Below are positions 58,541 through 64,000 of a DNA stretch of 64,000 nt, piece after piece. Every line of letters starts with the position of its first letter. Position 1 is the first letter of the stretch. This DNA is from S5-327 sp965116015 (GTDB lineage: Bacteria > Chloroflexota > Dehalococcoidia > Lucifugimonadales > Australimonadaceae): positions 1,984,001-2,048,000 of the forward strand of contig OZ220477.1 of the NCBI GenBank assembly GCA_965116015.1, read 5' to 3'. Under the pieces are notes generated by a model. It saw only the letters and a list, made by a program, of their open reading frames with translations, was not told the DNA's origin and made no database searches. Position numbers and translations under genes: made by a program.

Positions 58541-59646
58541 CAGCGGTCCACCTCTCCCATATTAAAATCGAGGCTGCCAAGCGTAACGATGGCGTCAGCC
58601 AGCTTCCAACCCACCAGCATCTCCCTGAAAAGCGTCAGGCTCATAAAAGACGGTGACCGTATGTGGCAGCGGTACGGCGCGATAGAGCCGTCGCTCACCA
58701 AATAAAAGCCAAGCTCGCCCTTCGGAGCCTCTATCGGAACATAAGCCTCCCCCGGCGGCGGGCGAAACAACATCGCCGGCGTCGCCCGCACCGGCCCAGG
58801 CTCAATCTGCTGATAGCACTGCTCGATGATGCGCAGCGACTGACGCACCTCCAGCATCCGAACCCAGAACCTGTCGTAGTTGTCTCCCGTCTGCGCGGTC
58901 GGCGCCTCGAACTGCACCCTGTCGTACACGTCGTAAGGCGCCTGCTTCCTCCAGTCCCACTCGACTCCAGACGCCCGCAAAATAGGCCCAGTGAACGATG
59001 CGTCGAGCGCGGCCGCCGCCGAAACGCTCGCGACCCCCTTCGTGCGCGCGAGCGTCACCTCGCTCTCGAACACCAGCGCCTGCAGCTCGTCTCCGTACGC
59101 CGGCATCTCGTCGAGAAAATGCCGCAATGCCGGCCAGAACTCGTCCGGCGCATCCTGAAAAACCCCCCCGATGCGCATGTACGACACTGTGATTCGCGCT
59201 CCGCACAGCATCTCGAACATATCAAGAATGCGCTCGCGCTCGCGGAATGCGTACATCAACGCGGTGCCACCGAACACGCCAAGCTCCTGCAAAAAGAAAC
59301 CAACCCCCACCAGATGGCTCGCGATCCGCTGCAACTCGGCGGCGATTACCCGCAGATACTTGCCGCGCTCCGGCGCCTCGATCCCCACAAGCCGCTCGCA
59401 CGAAAGCACATAGGCCTGGTTGTTCGTCATCGACGACACATAGTCGAGCCGGTCGGTGAGCGTCACTACCTGCGTGTACTGCCGCTCCTCCGCAAGCTTC
59501 TCCGTGCCCCGGTGCAAGTACCCAATCACCGGCTCCGCGTCGAGAATATTCTCCCCGTCGAACGTGAGCTTCATCCGAAACACGCCGTGTGTGCTGGGAT
59601 GGTGCGGCCCAACGTTAACCACAACAGGTTCGGTGCGCAGCGTCAT
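58540..59646 (-). CDS. nuoD: NADH-quinone oxidoreductase subunit D (49 kDa)
   Basis: 368 residues from the ATG at 59646, which follows a GGGGGA ribosome site and starts 4 bp after nuoC; an ATG at 59661 overlapping nuoC is the alternative. NPHHPSTHG-type motif is VGPHHPSTHGVFRMKLTFDG, then IGYLHRGTEKLAEE, RLVGIEAPERGKYLRVIAAE and SPSFMSLTLFREMLVGWKLA with the terminal DFNMGEVDR. The quinone-site His and Tyr/Asp environment is intact. Confidence 0.96.
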   Translation of the reverse strand: MTLRTEPVVVNVGPHHPSTHGVFRMKLTFDGENILDAEPVIGYLHRGTEKLAEERQYTQVVTLTDRLDYVSSMTNNQAYVLSCERLVGIEAPERGKYLRVIAAELQRIASHLVGVGFFLQELGVFGGTALMYAFRERERILDMFEMLCGARITVSYMRIGGVFQDAPDEFWPALRHFLDEMPAYGDELQALVFESEVTLARTKGVASVSAAAALDASFTGPILRASGVEWDWRKQAPYDVYDRVQFEAPTAQTGDNYDRFWVRMLEVRQSLRIIEQCYQQIEPGPVRATPAMLFRPPPGEAYVPIEAPKGELGFYLVSDGSIAPYRCHIRSPSFMSLTLFREMLVGWKLADAIVTLGSLDFNMGEVDR

Positions 59647-59650
59647 CCCG

Positions 59651-60127
59651 CTATCCCCCATGAGGCCAGGAGTAAGGAAGCGGAGGTTCGATGTAATCGC
59701 GCCGGAGAGGATGCCCCTGAAACCCCTCCCACGTGAGGATGCGCTTCAGATTCGGATGCCCCTCGAACGCCACCCCCAGCAGATCCCACACCTCGCGCTC
59801 CTGCAGCGCTGCTCCGCGCCAAACACCGCTCACCGTCGGCAGCGACGGCTCATCGCGACCGTACACCCGCGCCTTCAGCGCCGCCATCATGTTCCGGCTC
59901 AGCGAGGTGAGACGGTAAACAACATCGAAATGCTCGACATAATCCACCGCCGTTATCGAATTCAGCAGCCTGTAGTCGTGCGCCGGATCGTCCCGCAGGA
60001 ACCGGCAAACCTCGGCAATAGCCTCCGGCGCAACAAACGCCGCAATCGCGTCCGCGCCGATTACCGCGTCCGCGAACCGGGAGCGCAGCTCGCCGGCCAG
60101 CTCGCTGCCGGAGAGCTCCGTCGTCAT
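59651..60127 (-). CDS. nuoC: NADH-quinone oxidoreductase subunit C (30 kDa)
   Basis: 158 residues from the ATG at 60127, overlapping the nuoB stop by 4 bp (ATGA). The signature REVWDLLGVAFEGHPNLKRI and GFQGHPLRRDYI is complete. NuoC is not fused to NuoD here. It supports the Q-module on the cytoplasmic side. Confidence 0.95.
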   Translation of the reverse strand: MTTELSGSELAGELRSRFADAVIGADAIAAFVAPEAIAEVCRFLRDDPAHDYRLLNSITAVDYVEHFDVVYRLTSLSRNMMAALKARVYGRDEPSLPTVSGVWRGAALQEREVWDLLGVAFEGHPNLKRILTWEGFQGHPLRRDYIEPPLPYSWPHGG

Positions 60128-60792
60128 GGACGCGACACTCCCGCCGCGTTCCGAGCGACGCTGTACTTCTTGATCTTCTCGTGCAGCTGCATAATCCCGT
60201 ACAGCAGCGCATCGGGCCGCGGAGGGCACCCCGGCACATACACATCGACCGGCGCTATGTGATTCACCCCAGGAACCACGCTGTAACCCTGGTAGTACGG
60301 CCCCCCGCTCGTGGCGCACACACCCATCGCAATCACCCACTTCGGCTCCGCCATCTGATCGTAGATGCGGCGCACCGCCGGAGCCATCTTCCACGTCAGC
60401 GTCCCCGACACAATCAACAAGTCAGCCTGACGCGGCGTCGCGCGCATCGCCTCCATCCCGAAACGCGCAAGATCAAACCGCGACATCGCAGACGCGATCA
60501 TCTCGAACACGCAGCAAGCCAGACCGAACGCCAGCGGCCACGTCGCCGACCTCCTGCCCCAGTTCAGCAACGCGTCCACCGACGTAACCGCAACATTGTT
60601 GCTCAGCCCCTCAGGAACGTGTATCGACGGCTCCGGAAACGCCTCTTGCGAACTCCACTTCAACTGCTCGACGGACTCGCCCTCGATGCGGTCGGTGTCC
60701 CACCCCACAAGCGGCGTGGGCGTCGCCCGACCATGCGCCCAACCGGGCTCGGCGGGCAGAGTCTGCTCGGTTGACTCGTTTCCGTTGACCAT
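60124..60792 (-). CDS. nuoB: NADH-quinone oxidoreductase subunit B
   Basis: 222 residues from the ATG at 60792 (MVNGNESTEQTL); the frame is open further up but without similarity. The N2 cluster ligands are visible: GLACCVFEM (Cys-Cys pair), MGVCATSGGPYYQG and VYVPGCPPRPDALLYGIMQL. The first 75 residues before VDALLNWGRR are an unusual Pro/Glu-rich leader. It is the first gene of this cluster; nuoA, normally upstream, is absent, and so are E, F and G. Confidence 0.94.
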   Translation of the reverse strand: MVNGNESTEQTLPAEPGWAHGRATPTPLVGWDTDRIEGESVEQLKWSSQEAFPEPSIHVPEGLSNNVAVTSVDALLNWGRRSATWPLAFGLACCVFEMIASAMSRFDLARFGMEAMRATPRQADLLIVSGTLTWKMAPAVRRIYDQMAEPKWVIAMGVCATSGGPYYQGYSVVPGVNHIAPVDVYVPGCPPRPDALLYGIMQLHEKIKKYSVARNAAGVSRP

Positions 60793-61061
60793 GGCCGACT
60801 CGGCAACGTTCTCCGGCAGGAGCCCCTCTTGGCGGGCAGTGATGCCCCGCCCTCCGACAATTCGTGCGAGACAGGGGGAGCTCCCCTCGGCGGACAGTAT
60901 TATGACGATGGCGAGCATAGCATACGAAGGGCGTAAGTGAAACGCCGCACAATCTCCTGCGACCAACCCCAGCCTCCAGCGTGCTTGTCCGGAACTCCGC
61001 CACGCTGTCCCTCTCTCGACTGTCCTTCCCATCGCTCCCGTTAAGCGGAATCCCCTCCTAG
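60793..61061. other. Intergenic region upstream of nuoB
   Basis: About 270 bp. The nuoB frame is formally open but resembles nothing. It presumably contains the nuo promoter. No nuoA-like sequence is present on either strand. Confidence 0.4.
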
Positions 61062-61409
61062 CCTCAACCTCTCGGGTCCACGAGAACGGACGCGCGACCC
61101 CTCCCAAGCGACATCGGCGTCGAGACCGCCGCCTATCTCAACGGCCTCGCCGAAGGCGCCAGCGAACTCCGCCGCTACATCCTCGACTCCCTCCGACGCG
61201 ACGACGACTCACGCTCCGAAGAACTGATGCGCTATATGGACGATGCCTACAACGCCCTCATCGTAATGGACTTCCCCGACGCCTTGACCTCCGGCCTTCG
61301 CCGCACGACCGACCAGCTGCGCGGCGTACTAGAGCGCACCCGCGGCGACCTCACCCTCGCCCTTCGCCAGTGCCCTTCGCAGTGCCTCCTCGCCGCCGCC
61401 GAGAGCTAG
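61062..61409 (+). pseudogene. 5'-truncated translin-family gene
   Basis: From about 61095 the frame reads RPLPSDIGVETAAYLNGLAE, ELRRYILDSLRRDDDSRSEE, MDDAYNALIVMDFPDALTSG and LRRTTDQLRGVLERTRGDLT. This is the C-terminal half of a prokaryotic translin (TSN) relative. No ATG, GTG or TTG precedes it before the TAG at 61059; the first internal ATG (61227) would leave 60 residues. The N-terminal helices of translin (about 90 residues) are not found upstream in any frame. It is a remnant, or the contig joins here imperfectly. Translins bind single-stranded nucleic acid. Confidence 0.7.
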
Positions 61410-61412
61410 AAA

Positions 61413-61440
61413 GAGCTGTTTCGGCACGCCGAAACAGCTC
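61413..61440. terminator. Perfect 12-bp hairpin after the translin remnant
   Basis: Arms GAGCTGTTTCGG (61413-61424) and its exact complement 61429-61440 with loop CACG. On the minus strand it is followed by TTTCT, on the plus strand by no T-run, so it might terminate transcripts coming from the right, or both weakly. Confidence 0.4.
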
Positions 61441-61514
61441 ATCGGCTAGAGGGTCAAGCACGCTGCAAACCTCCGCGTACAGATCCTCGTCAGAGTCAAT
61501 GTACCGGCTGCTTC

Positions 61515-61604
61515 GCCGAACCCGGACCGCGCGCAGGGAAACGGCCATTGACATCGCTAGAGGGGCGGGTGGCGGGCCGAACCCGGACCGCGCGCAGGGA
61601 AACG
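61515..61604. repeat. Two 29-bp direct repeats, 61 bp apart
   Basis: The 29-mer at 61515-61543 (GCCGAACCCGGACCGCGCGC, then AGGGAAACG) recurs exactly at 61576-61604, start-to-start distance 61 bp. The surrounding 415 bp (61410-61824) hold no supportable gene; a minus-strand 67-codon frame there looks like a shadow. Only two copies exist, so this is not a CRISPR array. Confidence 0.7.
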
Positions 61605-61824
61605 CCTGACGAGGGCCTTTGCGAGTAACTCAATTCTCCTGCCACGTGAGCACAAGGCGGGCGCCAAGCGCCTCCTCGCTGCTTCTTCCTATAGCTCTTA
61701 CCCTCGAATGTCCCCCGCCCCCTCCCCCGCTCCCTCACACGAACCCCTCTCTGCCTGTAGAATGGACGCCGACATTCGTCCCGGAGCGCCTCAACCCTCG
61801 CGCTCCCTACAGGAGGCACCACTG

Positions 61825-63893
<2,069 letters not shown>

Positions 63894-63894
<1 letters not shown>

Positions 63895-63936
63895 GGGAGC
63901 TTATGCTCCCCTGTTCCCTCAAAGTCGCGAGGGAAC
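63894..63936 (+). terminator. Tandem hairpins after hppA
   Basis: GGGGAGC-TTAT-GCTCCCC at 63894-63911 begins in the stop codon, and GTTCCCTC...GAGGGAAC at 63913-63936 follows immediately. There is no T-run, so termination would be imperfect or factor-dependent. Confidence 0.45.
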
Positions 63937-64000
63937 AGAACAGATCAGAAAGCAGGGGAAATCTCCCGCCCTTCCCCTGCCATCCTCCCGGCCCCTCTGG

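Noticed and set aside
58663..59736. 357-codon plus-strand frame opposite nuoD
   Set aside because: Shadow of nuoD; His/Arg-rich and without motif.
61351..61554. 67-codon minus-strand ORF upstream of hppA
   Set aside because: It overlaps the translin remnant, the hairpin and one direct repeat, and has an Arg-rich random look with no ribosome site.
61515..61604. Possible CRISPR array
   Set aside because: Only two repeat copies with a single 32-bp gap and no cas genes nearby.

Overview
The window is a piece of a GC-rich bacterial chromosome, densely packed with short operons. The gene mix suggests a Chloroflexota-type bacterium, possibly Dehalococcoidia/SAR202-like: an LLM flavin monooxygenase, ETF, a RidA/GlcG operon, leucine dehydrogenase, a reduced nuo cluster, a K+-type membrane pyrophosphatase and a prokaryotic translin relative. 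This placement is inference, because no rRNA or other marker gene is present. I recognised no tRNA, rRNA or CRISPR array.

Layout. 1-6 kb (minus strand): a secreted CAP-domain lipoprotein running off the left edge, a GlcG / DUF1330 / GlcG-RidA-RidA-RidA operon, and a histidine segment (hisF, a HAD phosphatase, hisIE) behind an MBL hydrolase. 6-12 kb: a YjbR protein, an LLM oxidoreductase, def, priA and lipA. 12-17 kb: a Rad50/SbcC-like ATPase, etfBA and an unknown gene. 17-28 kb: a coupled nucleotidyltransferase / CDP-alcohol phosphotransferase pair, an EF-G paralogue, a membrane-anchored HEXXH protein, secDF, an MDR dehydrogenase, endonuclease IV, a small zincin and leucine dehydrogenase. 28-32 kb: a flippase-like membrane protein, a HerA ATPase with a small partner, and an intergenic region with a candidate structured RNA.

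32-49.6 kb is the accessory region and the most interesting part. A PAPS-reductase-like gene, a frameshifted GIY-YIG gene and a DndB-like (DGQHR) gene form a decayed locus. The DndB-like gene is split by a 6.3-kb IS1595-family cargo transposon (element A, 33509-39818). About 1.6 kb further on, a 7.5-kb sister transposon (element B, 41400-48872) splits a secreted OB-fold/trypsin lipoprotein gene. Both have perfect terminal inverted repeats (26 and 27 bp) and perfect 8-bp target duplications. Their transposases differ at only four residues by my count, but their cargo differs. A carries an HNH + beta-class methyltransferase restriction-modification pair, a KilA-N protein and a Panacea (DUF4065) protein with a small membrane protein. 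B carries a large single-chain Type ISP-like restriction enzyme with an in-frame TAG in the loop of a perfect 21-bp palindrome, and it keeps scars of the restriction-modification genes seen in A. Each element also carries a HEPN/PaREP1-like protein. This looks like a family of transposons that exchange defence cargo.

49.7-64 kb returns to core functions: thiE with an unusual N-terminal extension, a complex I operon (nuoB-C-D-H-I-J-K, a small DUF2007-like gene, nuoL-M-N; no A, E, F or G here), a 5'-truncated translin remnant, and hppA.
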